DNA of 64,000 bases, taken from Firmicutes bacterium ADurb.Bin146 (GTDB lineage Bacteria > Bacillota > Clostridia > DUPQ01). The DNA lies in assembly GCA_002070475.1 (NCBI GenBank), contig MWDI01000017.1, forward strand, positions 1 through 64,000, given 5' to 3'. The number at the start of each line of letters is the position of its first letter. Positions within the stretch are counted from its first letter, which is position 1. Below are positions 44,625-53,201 of this stretch, piece by piece. The translations under genes were made by a program, and so were the position numbers. The notes under the pieces are model-generated. The model did no database searches and was not told the DNA's origin. It saw only the letters and a list, made by a program, of their open reading frames with translations.

Positions 44625-46472
44625 ATGGAACAAGACAACAAGGAAATATTTAACAAAAGCATAGATGTAAATCTGTGGAGGAAAGTAATGAAGTATCTTG
44701 GCCGGTACTGGAAGCATGTAATGGGCATAATAATTGCAATGGTTATCCAGGCAGCTACTGATGCGACATTCCCGCTATTTACTGAATATGCGATAGACAA
44801 TTTTATAGCGAATAAGACAACAGAAGGAGTTATTCTCTTTGCGGTACTATTTGTGGTATTACTGATACTTAAAGGCCTTACTATATATATTTTTATATAT
44901 CTTGCAGACAGGCTCTGGCATTTGGTAAGCCATGACATAAGGGTTGACGGCTTTATGAAGCTTCAGGAGCTAAGCTTCTCATACTATGACCGCAATGCGA
45001 CAGGTAGTCTGTTTACAAGGATAACTTCTGATGTCGGAAGGCTGACCGGGATTATCTCATGGGGGCTTGTAGACATGATCTGGGCGATTAGCATGATAAC
45101 TATGATGACGGTATTCATGTTCATGAAAAACACGAAAATTACATTGGTAGTGCTGACTGTAGTCCCAGTACTTGTTGTAATATCTATATTCTTCCAAAAA
45201 AGAATACTTTTCTACAGCAGAGAAGCCAGAAGGTATAACTCGATCATAACAAGCGGATTCTCTGAAGGCATACAAGGCGCAACGACATCCAAGACGCTAG
45301 TGAGAGAAGAAAGCCATATTAACGAGTTTGAGAAAAAGACAGATGATATGAAAACTGCTGCAGTTAAAAGTGCGGTGTATTCAGGATTGTTCTTTCCAAT
45401 AGTATCAATACTGGGTATTGTAGGGACTTCGCTAGCAGTTTGGCAGGGCGGTGTCATGATACTTGGTGAAGTAATTACAGTTGGAACCCTTACATTGTTC
45501 ATACTGTATACTCTGCAGTTCTTCAATCCGATAAACGATATGGCAAGGGTATTCGCAAACTTCCAGTCATCACAAGCGGCAGGAGAGAGGATTATGGCTT
45601 TGCTTGAAGCAGAAATAGATATCAAGGACTCTGATGAAGTTATTCAGAAATACGGAAAAATCACACCGGATATGCCAGTGCCCAAACTGAAAGGTTCGAT
45701 AAGATTCGAAGATGTCTCCTTCCAGTACAAAGAAGGTGAGAAGGTTTTAGAGACATTTAATCTGGATGTGGAACCAGGACAATGCATAGCTTTAGTTGGG
45801 GAAACCGGATCTGGGAAGACCACGATAGTAAATCTGGCCTGCAGATTTTATGAACCTACTGAAGGGACAATATATGTTGATGGAGAGGATTACAAGAAGA
45901 TACCTCTGATGTACATCCATAAGAATCTCGGTTATATGCTTCAGTCTCCACATCTGTTCAGCGGGACAATAATGGACAACATCCGTTACGGTAAGGAAGA
46001 TGCAACAGATGAAGATGTGATGAATGCTGCAAAAATGGTTGAAGCGCATGACTTCATTATGAAGTTTGAAGATGGATACAATCATGTGATTTCCAAAGGA
46101 GGTGGAGGTATATCCACAGGACAGAAACAGCTCATATGTATAGCAAGAGCAATTGTAAATGATCCATGCATTTTCGTTCTGGATGAAGCCACCAGCTCAG
46201 TGGATACGCAGACTGAGAAAGTGGTGCAACGTGCTATTTCCAAGGTATTAAGCAATAGGACAAGCTTTGTTGTCGCACACAGACTGTCGACAATAAGAGA
46301 AGCTGACAAGATACTGGTAATTGACAAAGGCCATGTAATAGAGCAGGGAAGCCATGATGAACTTATGGAGCTTAAAGGCCACTACTACAACCTCTATACC
46401 AACCAGTTCATCGAAGACAGCAACAAAGATATATTCGGCACTCCTGAACTGATACCAGCAGAATGCCAATAA
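44625..46472 (+). CDS. Heterodimeric ABC multidrug exporter, subunit with catalytic Glu
   Basis: 615 residues: an N-terminal extension, six membrane helices and an ATPase domain with Walker A 'GETGSGKTT' (about 392-400), Walker B 'FVLDEATSSVD' with the catalytic Glu, but a degenerate signature 'ISTGQKQ' in place of LSGGQ. The asymmetry is reciprocal to the first subunit, so one ATP site is complete (this Walker A/B with the partner's LSGGQ) and the other degenerate. This matches BmrD/TM288-type exporters. The gene is 2 bases behind its partner and ends at a strong terminator. Confidence 0.92.
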   Translation: MEQDNKEIFNKSIDVNLWRKVMKYLGRYWKHVMGIIIAMVIQAATDATFPLFTEYAIDNFIANKTTEGVILFAVLFVVLLILKGLTIYIFIYLADRLWHLVSHDIRVDGFMKLQELSFSYYDRNATGSLFTRITSDVGRLTGIISWGLVDMIWAISMITMMTVFMFMKNTKITLVVLTVVPVLVVISIFFQKRILFYSREARRYNSIITSGFSEGIQGATTSKTLVREESHINEFEKKTDDMKTAAVKSAVYSGLFFPIVSILGIVGTSLAVWQGGVMILGEVITVGTLTLFILYTLQFFNPINDMARVFANFQSSQAAGERIMALLEAEIDIKDSDEVIQKYGKITPDMPVPKLKGSIRFEDVSFQYKEGEKVLETFNLDVEPGQCIALVGETGSGKTTIVNLACRFYEPTEGTIYVDGEDYKKIPLMYIHKNLGYMLQSPHLFSGTIMDNIRYGKEDATDEDVMNAAKMVEAHDFIMKFEDGYNHVISKGGGGISTGQKQLICIARAIVNDPCIFVLDEATSSVDTQTEKVVQRAISKVLSNRTSFVVAHRLSTIREADKILVIDKGHVIEQGSHDELMELKGHYYNLYTNQFIEDSNKDIFGTPELIPAECQ

Positions 46473-46480
46473 GAGAATAA

Positions 46481-46510
46481 GACGCGCATCCGTAAGGGTG
46501 CGTGTCTTTT
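46481..46510 (+). terminator. Terminator of the ABC exporter operon
   Basis: GACGCGCATCC and GGGTGCGTGTC form an 11-bp stem with a GTAA loop followed by TTTT. Confidence 0.93.
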
Positions 46511-46553
46511 CATCTGATCCCTTTACATTATGCCAGGGAGATGTGCATCATGA

Positions 46554-46561
46554 TAACCTTA
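46554..46561. repeat. 8-bp target-site duplication, left copy
   Basis: TAACCTTA directly outside the left end of the insertion sequence; the identical copy is at 47897-47904. Confidence 0.95.
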
Positions 46562-47896
46562 GGTTCTTTACTTCTTTCCGTGAAAAGTTACAATGGGAAG
46601 GGATTCGGATATGAAAGCTGCAGTTTCCCTACACATAAGAATATCGCTGTCCTGAAGCTCTCATAAAGCCTGAATCCTCTTGCTTTCCTCTTAGCTGTCT
46701 GTATCATGCTGTTCATGCCCTCTGCAAAAGCGTTAGTATATCTGTTCTCAAAATACTCCAATATCTCTTCCTTGTTCTTCCTGAATGATCTTGCCACTTT
46801 CTTCATTGGCTCGAGCCTGCCGTGCATCATCCAGCTTGTCAGCTTGTCAAACTCCTCCTCAGCCTTTTGGGTATTGATATTCCTATACACCTCATCAAAC
46901 ATCTGGACCATCCTGTAAGCCCTTCCTGTTTTAGGATATGATCTGCATATATTATCCTTCGCCTGCTCCTGGTCCTTCGTCATACGGCTTTGAGGTATCA
47001 TTAAAAGCTTCCTCCCCATCCACTTCCTGCTTTTCCTCCCTTGCTCTTCTTTCCTGACTTCGTCCATCCCTTCCAGCATAAGCTTCTTTACATGGAACTT
47101 GTCATATACTGTCTTGGCATATGGGAAGCATTCTGCACATCCTGCTTTGTATGGCTTCGACATATCCATGCTAATGTGGCTGATTCTGCAGCTTTCACCG
47201 CCTTTTGACTCGAATTCGTATGAGAATCTGACTACAGCGTCAGCATTCCTCCCGTTTTCCACGCCTATGATACATCTTCTCTCAGGGTCTCCTATGACTG
47301 TAACATAGCTCTGTCCCTTCCTGAACGATGTCTCATCTATGCTTAATCTTTTGACTTCAGATAAATCTGTCTCCCTGACAGCCTTATCTACCCAGTAGCT
47401 GACTATGTGCATTATTGCTGTCCTGCTTATCTTCAGTGCTTTCCTCGCTTCTTCAAAAGTCGACATCTGGGCAAGCATCATAGCATACCCTTCAAAAAGG
47501 AGGGTGTTCCTCGAACCCTTCCTTGACCACGGCGCATCGGTTACCTTTATGCCATGCTCCTCACATTCTACCCTGGGTCTCCTGCAGTGTATGTAGCATG
47601 GGTAAAGAACAACATCAGCATGTCTCCATATCCTTTCCTCATCCTCGTTATCGTATCTTCTGCACATCTTATGGCATTCAGGACACGGATACTTTGACGT
47701 CTTCTTTGCTTCTATATATACATGCACGCTCTTGTCCTTCTCATTGAATTCCGCCCTGGTCACTTTCCATGGCTCCTTCAATCCTATGGATCTTTCAAAC
47801 ATTTCCACGAAGTTGAATACAGGTTCCATCTCGGCCTCTCTTTCTATCTGAATTATATCACCTGTATGCTTATTTCACGGAAAGAAGTAAAGAACC
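46562..47896 (-). mobile_element. Intact ISL3-family insertion sequence (1,335 bp)
   Basis: The element begins GGTTCTTTACTTCTTTCC at 46562 and ends with its exact complement at 47896; the terminal inverted repeats are 24 bp and perfect. Both ends are flanked by the same 8-bp sequence TAACCTTA, the target duplication length known for ISL3. It holds one complete transposase gene on the minus strand. No mutation is visible in ends or gene, so the insertion is recent and probably active. It landed between the ABC exporter terminator and the PIG-L gene without interrupting a recognisable gene. Confidence 0.97.
46588..47829 (-). CDS. ISL3-family transposase
   Basis: 413 residues. The N-terminal zinc-finger domain of ISL3 transposases is clear ('CPECHKMCRRYD...HCRRPRVECEEHG'), followed by a helix-turn-helix region and the DDE catalytic domain with 'LSIDETSFRKGQSYVTVIGD' (first Asp), 'HISMDMSKPYKAG' (second Asp) and 'YTNAFAEGMNSMIQTAKRKARGFR' (catalytic Glu). 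The length is normal. It fills the insertion sequence almost end to end. Confidence 0.96.
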   Translation of the reverse strand: MEPVFNFVEMFERSIGLKEPWKVTRAEFNEKDKSVHVYIEAKKTSKYPCPECHKMCRRYDNEDEERIWRHADVVLYPCYIHCRRPRVECEEHGIKVTDAPWSRKGSRNTLLFEGYAMMLAQMSTFEEARKALKISRTAIMHIVSYWVDKAVRETDLSEVKRLSIDETSFRKGQSYVTVIGDPERRCIIGVENGRNADAVVRFSYEFESKGGESCRISHISMDMSKPYKAGCAECFPYAKTVYDKFHVKKLMLEGMDEVRKEEQGRKSRKWMGRKLLMIPQSRMTKDQEQAKDNICRSYPKTGRAYRMVQMFDEVYRNINTQKAEEEFDKLTSWMMHGRLEPMKKVARSFRKNKEEILEYFENRYTNAFAEGMNSMIQTAKRKARGFRLYESFRTAIFLCVGKLQLSYPNPFPL

Positions 47897-47904
47897 TAAC
47901 CTTA
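47897..47904. repeat. 8-bp target-site duplication, right copy
   Basis: TAACCTTA directly outside the right inverted repeat, identical to 46554-46561. Confidence 0.95.
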
Positions 47905-47983
47905 TATTCAAACCGGATAATTCAGGTTTTTGGGAGAAGATGCATAGAGATACTTAAAGTCATGTTCAATCCGGGGAAAAAAA

Positions 47984-48733
47984 TTAATCATCATCCTCTT
48001 CAAAAGCTATATTAAAGCAGTGAGTCTGTAATGAAGACAATGCTCTGAATTGTTCGGCATATTTGTATTTTGTACCCTTTGCGGCTATCTTCGCCAGTTC
48101 TTTTACGAACATCAGAAGGTTATTGTCAACCTGAGATTTGTGGCATTTTATGGAATCCATCTTCTTGTCTATGTATTTTGATATATCCACTTTTCTGTTC
48201 GGTTTGTCAGTATAGTAAAAAGCAAGAATAGGTGTTGTCCATGTCTCATGACGGGCTTTGCCATCTTCTGAATATGGATAAAAATCACACATAGCATCAA
48301 GTACTGCATATTTTACTGCAGTACCTGTCTTTATATGGTCGCTGTGGCATTCAGTTGCAAGGTTGGGATCAACAGTGAATACAGCATCCGGCTTTATTCC
48401 CCTGATAACCTTCATAATCGCTTGCGATATCTTTTCAACTGGTTCCTGTGTCTTATCGCAAAAACCCAGAAATCCCGCATTTTTCACATTTAAAAAATTC
48501 TGTGCAGACAATGCTTCCAATTGGCGGGTGGTAAAACCTTCCTTGTCCTGTTCCAGTTTTCTGTCATCAGTTACAGTTAGTTCAAATACTTCTGCTCCTG
48601 AATCAATAAGTAATGCCATCATTCCTCCAGCACCTATCTGATTGTCATCAGCATGAGGCTGTATGAAAAGAGCTCTCTTAATACCTTTTAGTTTTGGTGG
48701 TTTTCTTAAATGAGATATAATTGGATTGTCCAT
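47984..48733 (-). CDS. PIG-L family deacetylase
   Basis: 249 residues. The zinc motif appears as 'QPHADDNQIGAGG', a variant of the usual (A/H)-H-P-D-D-E, with the third ligand His in 'CHSDHIKTG'. Family members remove acetyl groups from N-acetylglucosaminyl compounds such as GlcNAc-phosphatidylinositol, bacillithiol precursors or chitobiose. The replacement of the catalytic-site Glu by Asn in the motif is unusual. An extended -10 promoter and GAGGTG lie upstream of the ATG. It is divergent from the SDR gene. Confidence 0.85.
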   Translation of the reverse strand: MDNPIISHLRKPPKLKGIKRALFIQPHADDNQIGAGGMMALLIDSGAEVFELTVTDDRKLEQDKEGFTTRQLEALSAQNFLNVKNAGFLGFCDKTQEPVEKISQAIMKVIRGIKPDAVFTVDPNLATECHSDHIKTGTAVKYAVLDAMCDFYPYSEDGKARHETWTTPILAFYYTDKPNRKVDISKYIDKKMDSIKCHKSQVDNNLLMFVKELAKIAAKGTKYKYAEQFRALSSLQTHCFNIAFEEDDD

Positions 48734-48755
48734 AGTTAATCACCTCGACATAAAA

Positions 48756-48764
48756 ATTATATCA
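48756..48764 (-). promoter_or_regulatory. Extended -10 promoter of the PIG-L gene
   Basis: On the minus strand TGATATAAT, about 23 bases before the start codon; the -35 region is poor. Confidence 0.5.
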
Positions 48765-48867
48765 TAATACCCTTTCCAGTTCACATATAGTTCAATATGG
48801 TCATATATTATATAGTTGCAAAGCTGGATTTAACTAATATTAACAGTTTTTAAAGGAGATAAAGCAG

Positions 48868-49902
48868 ATGAAAGAGATTTACGCAGTTACAGGAGCATTA
48901 GGATTCTTAGGAAATGCTATTGTTGACAACCTGCTCTCTAAAGGAAAAACAGTAAGGGTTTTAGATATAGGACAAGACAAACACGGATTACTAAAAGATA
49001 GGGATGTGCATTTTTTCAGAGGTGACATATGTCTTACATCATCATTAGAGGATTTTTTCACAGTGGAAGATGATGATAATCTTATCGTAATTCATGCAGC
49101 AGGAGTTGTTTCAATATCGTCTAAATACAGCCAGGTTATGCATGATGTCAATGTGACAGGGACGCAGAATATTGTGGATATGGCATTAAAGCATAAAATC
49201 AGGAAATTGGTTTATGTCAGCAGTGTTCATGCCATTCCTGAGCTTCCAAAGAATGAAACAATAATTGAAACTTTGAATTTTGATCCTGATCTGGTTAAAG
49301 GGGAATACAGTAAAAGTAAAGCTATAGCAACAAAGATTGTGTTGGATAGTGTGAAAAAAGGTCTGGATGCAGTTGTAGTTCATCCTTCCGGGATAATTGG
49401 GCCTGGAGATTATGCAGGCGGGCATACCACACAGCTTGTTAAAGACTGTGCTAACGGAAATCTTACAGCTTGTGTCAATGGAGGATATGACTTTGTTGAT
49501 GTAAGGGATGTAGCAGAAGGAGTTGTTTTAGCAGCGGAAAAAGGTATAAGCGGAAATACATACATACTTTCAGGTGAATATTACCCGGTAAGGAAAATTA
49601 CTGATGCTATATGCTCTGTTATTGGCAGAAAACAGATAAAGACGATTCTTCCTTTGTGGTTTGCTAAAATGACTGCTCCTTTTGCAGAGTTGTATTACAG
49701 GATAAGAAAACAGAAGCCTTTGTTTACGAGTTATTCGCTGTATACATTGCAGAGTAATTCCAAATTCAATTCCAAAAAAGCTCAGGAAGAGTTAGGATAC
49801 AAAAAGAAATTTTCCTTGAAGCAGTCTATAGAAGACACATATTTATGGTGTAAAGCAAATAACCTTATAAACCGCAAGAAGAAAGCGGGAGGGAAAGCAT
49901 AA
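48868..49902 (+). CDS. NAD-dependent epimerase/dehydratase (extended SDR)
   Basis: 344 residues. Rossmann motif 'VTGALGFLGNAIVDNLL', 'VIHAAGVVS', catalytic 'YSKSKA' (Tyr-x3-Lys), 'GIIGPGDY' and 'GGYDFVDVRDVA'. This resembles dihydroflavonol-4-reductase/3-beta-HSD-like members of the extended SDR group acting on hydroxyl or keto groups of small molecules or nucleotide sugars. AAAGGAG lies 11 bases upstream of the ATG. It is the only plus-strand gene in the right-hand region and ends 4 bases before the convergent neighbour. Confidence 0.85.
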   Translation: MKEIYAVTGALGFLGNAIVDNLLSKGKTVRVLDIGQDKHGLLKDRDVHFFRGDICLTSSLEDFFTVEDDDNLIVIHAAGVVSISSKYSQVMHDVNVTGTQNIVDMALKHKIRKLVYVSSVHAIPELPKNETIIETLNFDPDLVKGEYSKSKAIATKIVLDSVKKGLDAVVVHPSGIIGPGDYAGGHTTQLVKDCANGNLTACVNGGYDFVDVRDVAEGVVLAAEKGISGNTYILSGEYYPVRKITDAICSVIGRKQIKTILPLWFAKMTAPFAELYYRIRKQKPLFTSYSLYTLQSNSKFNSKKAQEELGYKKKFSLKQSIEDTYLWCKANNLINRKKKAGGKA

Positions 49903-49906
49903 TATC

Positions 49907-50968
49907 CTAAATAGTATAGTAAGCTATAACTTTAGTGATATCAGAATTATCGACCTTAAGTATTACCGGACCGTTTATAAGCAAAGGAACATCCTTTGCT
50001 TTTTCTTTCAGCATGATAAAATACTTACACCATATATGGTTATTAAGTTTAACCATGTTCATAGGATCATAACCGCATATTGTAAAGGAATTTTCTGTAC
50101 ATACCGGCTTTTTGTCAAAGAACCCGGAAAACAGCTTTTGTTTGTTAATAATAAAATCTTTCAATGATTGTTCAATTGCATCTTTACATAAATAGGTCGG
50201 CAAAACACCACAAGAGATATTTTCAGATACCAGTTCATAAACAGTCTTTTTCTCTTTTGATATGTCATGATAGAAGGGTATATCCGCTTTATGCAAAGCA
50301 AGCAAGAGCATAGCTCCGGAAAAATATGAAAGCCTGCGATTGTCAAATAAAATAGCTGAAGTATCAGAAAGGTTTTCCATGTATTTATTAATATTGTTGC
50401 TATACTTTTCCGCATCAAGCTGCTCTAAAGCTCTCAAGCCGACATATTCAGCCATTCCTTCAACAGTTTCAATACAGTACTCATAATTGATATGCTCTTT
50501 GATTATTTCTTTTCTTCTTTCTCTTGAAGCAAAGAAATCTGATAAATACTCTTTAACTTTCTTTTTATCATTTTCCTTCACTGCCTTAATAATCAGCTGG
50601 TTCTCGGCATACTTTAAAAGGATATTATCCAGGTTCAAAGGGTAATCCAGTGCTTTTAAATCATTAGGAAATCTTTTCTCACCTAATTCATACTGATATG
50701 CGTGGAACAATTCATGTACCATGTTAGCAGCAAGCATAACAGGATCTTCCTTAGAGTAATCATCTATTTTCCATATCGCTATCTGTTCATCATCATACTT
50801 AATACTAGTATTACCCAAAAAGCATTCTTCATAATCAATTGTTTTGTTTTTGAGATATACAGAGTCATTGGTATACAAAGCGAAGTGATATGCATGAAAT
50901 CCATCCCATATGGATTCAAAATCTACTTTGCATATCTGTTCATAAACCTTATCATATAGAAGTCTCAT
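49907..50968 (-). CDS. Uncharacterised protein with an HELFH zinc motif
   Basis: 353 residues. At about residues 87-91 'MVHELFHAYQYE' presents an H-E-x-x-H metalloprotease-type motif. About 85 residues later 'ETVEGMAEYVGLRAL' offers a Glu that could be the third zinc ligand in a gluzincin arrangement. No signal peptide or membrane segment is seen, so it would act in the cytoplasm unless exported otherwise. I do not recognise the family. Promoter TTGCAA-N17-TATACT lies upstream, so it is a single-gene unit. Confidence 0.75.
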   Translation of the reverse strand: MRLLYDKVYEQICKVDFESIWDGFHAYHFALYTNDSVYLKNKTIDYEECFLGNTSIKYDDEQIAIWKIDDYSKEDPVMLAANMVHELFHAYQYELGEKRFPNDLKALDYPLNLDNILLKYAENQLIIKAVKENDKKKVKEYLSDFFASRERRKEIIKEHINYEYCIETVEGMAEYVGLRALEQLDAEKYSNNINKYMENLSDTSAILFDNRRLSYFSGAMLLLALHKADIPFYHDISKEKKTVYELVSENISCGVLPTYLCKDAIEQSLKDFIINKQKLFSGFFDKKPVCTENSFTICGYDPMNMVKLNNHIWCKYFIMLKEKAKDVPLLINGPVILKVDNSDITKVIAYYTI

Positions 50969-51001
50969 ATTTTAACCTAATTTCCTGATATTTACTATAT
51001 A

Positions 51002-51030
51002 AGTATAGGATGATAAAGGTGGTTTTGCAA
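51002..51030 (-). promoter_or_regulatory. Promoter of the HELFH gene
   Basis: On the minus strand TTGCAA (51030-51025), 17 bases, TATACT (51007-51002), about 34 bases before the start codon. Confidence 0.65.
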
Positions 51031-51081
51031 CTTAATGATATATTTATGTGTACTATTCATGCATTATGTAAGTCAGATTTG

Positions 51082-51393
51082 TCATAGAAGCATAGCCATA
51101 TAAGCAGGTAGGTGAATGATTCCATCTTTAATAGATACATCTTTGGTATAAAGAACATATGAATTACCTATCCTGCTGGAAAATTTATTTCTGAATTTGT
51201 CTAGTGACACATGGGATATATTCCGGCCTGATTTAACCTCAATGGGTACAACCCTCTTTCCCTCAGTAATAAGAAAATCTATTTCCATATGATTTTCCCT
51301 GTGTTCCTTATCATAACGAGAGTAAAAGTAGAGTTTATGACCATTTGATCGCAACATCTGTGCAACAATATTCTCCATAATCATTCCTTCGTT
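51082..51393 (-). pseudogene. C-terminal remnant of a DUF4143 AAA-type ATPase
   Basis: About 100 residues beginning 'NEGMIMENIVAQMLRSNGHKLYFYSR' and including 'MEIDFLITEGKRVVPIEVKSG', the PD-(D/E)xK-like C-terminal domain (DUF4143) of a widespread ATPase family that has about 400 residues. The ATPase domain is missing. The reading frame runs without a break from the upstream DUF3795 remnant into this piece, which marks a deletion joint near 51393/51394. No own ribosome site; not functional in its original role. Confidence 0.8.
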
Positions 51394-51818
51394 TTCTGCA
51401 TCTGTTCCGTCTTTACCATATTCACATACAAGAAGGAAATTCTCGTCTGCTATAATACCGTAACATCTGTCGCTATTCTTTTTTTCAAGCCGATATAGAT
51501 TTTATTGTCATCAAGAAGTTTTACAGCCTGACCGCTTGGCAGGGTATATTCTAGATTAACAAAAGAACCTTTCAGCGTATTCAGTCTTGTAACTTTTCCC
51601 ATGTCTTCAATACCAAGCTTATTGAATTCCTCTATAAGCTTTTTCTGAAAGGTTCAGGAATTATCAGAACATTCTGCGCATAAGTCCTGTCCCTTATCAA
51701 GACAGCACTTTGCTATAACGCAGTCTTTACCGAACGGACGACCATGAGTAGCAATACATCCGTCACAAGTTTTAAATAGAGGGCATATAGAGCAGTTAAT
51801 ACCACAAATTGTTTTCAA
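51394..51818 (-). pseudogene. Broken DUF3795-like cysteine-rich protein
   Basis: From a TTG at 51818 (GGAGG upstream) the sequence reads 'LKTICGINCSICPLFKTCDGC...KDCVIAKCC...DLCAECSD', a typical DUF3795 Cys-rich start, until an in-frame TGA at 51656-51654. The same frame continues 'FQKKLIEEFNKLGIEDMGKV' and 'LKGSFVNLEYTLPSGQAVKLLDDNKIY' to a run of seven A (51485-51479 on the minus strand), after which a one-base shift restores 'SDRCYGIIADENFLLVCEYGKDGTDAE'. So at least one stop and one frameshift have occurred, and the end is replaced by a DUF4143 remnant. Confidence 0.8.
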
Positions 51819-51916
51819 GTATGCTTCCTCCAATTAGTTTCAAATTCCTAAGATTATTATAGTTTGCAATCTGAATTATTAACCTGTTTATATCATGTAT
51901 ACCAAATATAAATGAA

Positions 51917-51947
51917 AAACCACTTTTATCATACATAAAAGCGGTTT
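51917..51947 (-). terminator. Terminator downstream of tRNA-Val
   Basis: On the minus strand AAACCGCTTTTAT pairs with ATAAAAGTGGTTT (one G-U pair) around a 5-base loop, followed by a T-rich tract. It lies 4 bases after the tRNA 3' end. Confidence 0.85.
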
Positions 51948-51950
51948 ACT

Positions 51951-52027
<77 letters not shown>

Positions 52028-52040
52028 GTGCCTATATATA

Positions 52041-53171
52041 TTACAATATGCTGAGCAAACCTGCAATATTAAAAGTCTGAAGATATAATAAGTTTTCACT
52101 GTCACTCATAGACTCTTCCAAAGTAATAGGCCCTCTGTTTATGGAAAACAGGGAAGTGATACCATAATTTTTCAATACCTCGGCATCTTTTGTTACTGCG
52201 CCTGATATGCATATTACAGGTTTACTATATTTTTTTGACAAAATTCCTACTCTCATTGGCAACTTTCCGTATCTTGTCTGTGCATCAGTGCGGCCTTCTC
52301 CTGTAATAACGATATCACAGTTTTTAATGGTGTCTTCTAGATCGGTATAGTTAAGGACTACATCAAACCCGCTTTTTATAACTGGTTTGCAGACTGTCAT
52401 AAGGCCTCCGACTAATCCTCCTGCAGCACCTGAGCTGGGAAAATCGGATATATCCTTATCAAGCTGTTCCTTGAAAACTCTTGTAAGGTTTACAAGGCCG
52501 GCATCAAGTTCTACTACCTGAGAAGGTGTTGCTCCTTTCTGTGGGGAGAACACATAAGCTGCTCCTTCTTTACCGTAATACACATTTTCTACATCACAGG
52601 CGAATTCTATATATGCATTTTCTAATTCTTTAATAACTCCTCTGGAGTCTATGCTGTCTACATTCACCATTGCAGCACCACAGGGGTTTAATACATTCAT
52701 ATCCTTATCATAAAAAACCATGCCTAATGCAGCTAATGCACCCATTCCTCCATCAGATGTTGCAGTGCCTCCAAATCCTACAATGATTTTTCTATAACCT
52801 CCCTCCAGAGCTGCTCTTATTAACTGTCCAGTACCATATGAGGATGCTCTCATGGGATTAAGTTGGTTCTTAGAAATTCCTTGTATACCTGATGCGCATG
52901 CAGACTCAATAACACAAGTCTCATTATCGCCAAGTATACCAAAATATCCTGTCATTTCATTTCCAAAAACGCCTTTTACAGTAACATATTCTTTGCGTCC
53001 TTTGGTTGCAAAAACTAAACAATCTACTGTACCTTCACCACCATCAGCCATAGGATACTTGTAAACAAGACATTCCTTCATTGCATCGGTCAATGCATTG
53101 TTGATTATGTCACAGCACTTAATAGCGCTCATGCACCCTTTATATGAATCCATTGCAACTGCTATTTTCAT
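52041..53171 (-). CDS. Glycerate kinase (GlxK family)
   Basis: 376 residues from the ATG at 53171, with GAGGG five bases upstream. It begins 'MKIAVAMDSYKGCMSA', the family's signature start, and includes 'YPMADGGEGTVDCLV', 'ESACASGIQ', 'KIIVGFGGTATSDGGMGALAALG', 'DVENVYYGKEGAAYVFSPQKGA' and 'VITGEGRTDAQTRYGK'. The enzyme phosphorylates D-glycerate to 2- or 3-phosphoglycerate using ATP. It lies between the aldo/keto reductase and tRNA-Val on the same strand; the 30-base gap to the reductase permits cotranscription. Confidence 0.93.
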   Translation of the reverse strand: MKIAVAMDSYKGCMSAIKCCDIINNALTDAMKECLVYKYPMADGGEGTVDCLVFATKGRKEYVTVKGVFGNEMTGYFGILGDNETCVIESACASGIQGISKNQLNPMRASSYGTGQLIRAALEGGYRKIIVGFGGTATSDGGMGALAALGMVFYDKDMNVLNPCGAAMVNVDSIDSRGVIKELENAYIEFACDVENVYYGKEGAAYVFSPQKGATPSQVVELDAGLVNLTRVFKEQLDKDISDFPSSGAAGGLVGGLMTVCKPVIKSGFDVVLNYTDLEDTIKNCDIVITGEGRTDAQTRYGKLPMRVGILSKKYSKPVICISGAVTKDAEVLKNYGITSLFSINRGPITLEESMSDSENLLYLQTFNIAGLLSIL

Positions 53172-53201
53172 AATTTCCCTCAAAAAAGTATTTCTTAATT
53201 T

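Noticed and set aside
46473-47983. Gene disrupted by the ISL3 element
   Set aside because: Joining the flanks after removal of the element and one TAACCTTA copy gives no open frame; the target was intergenic.
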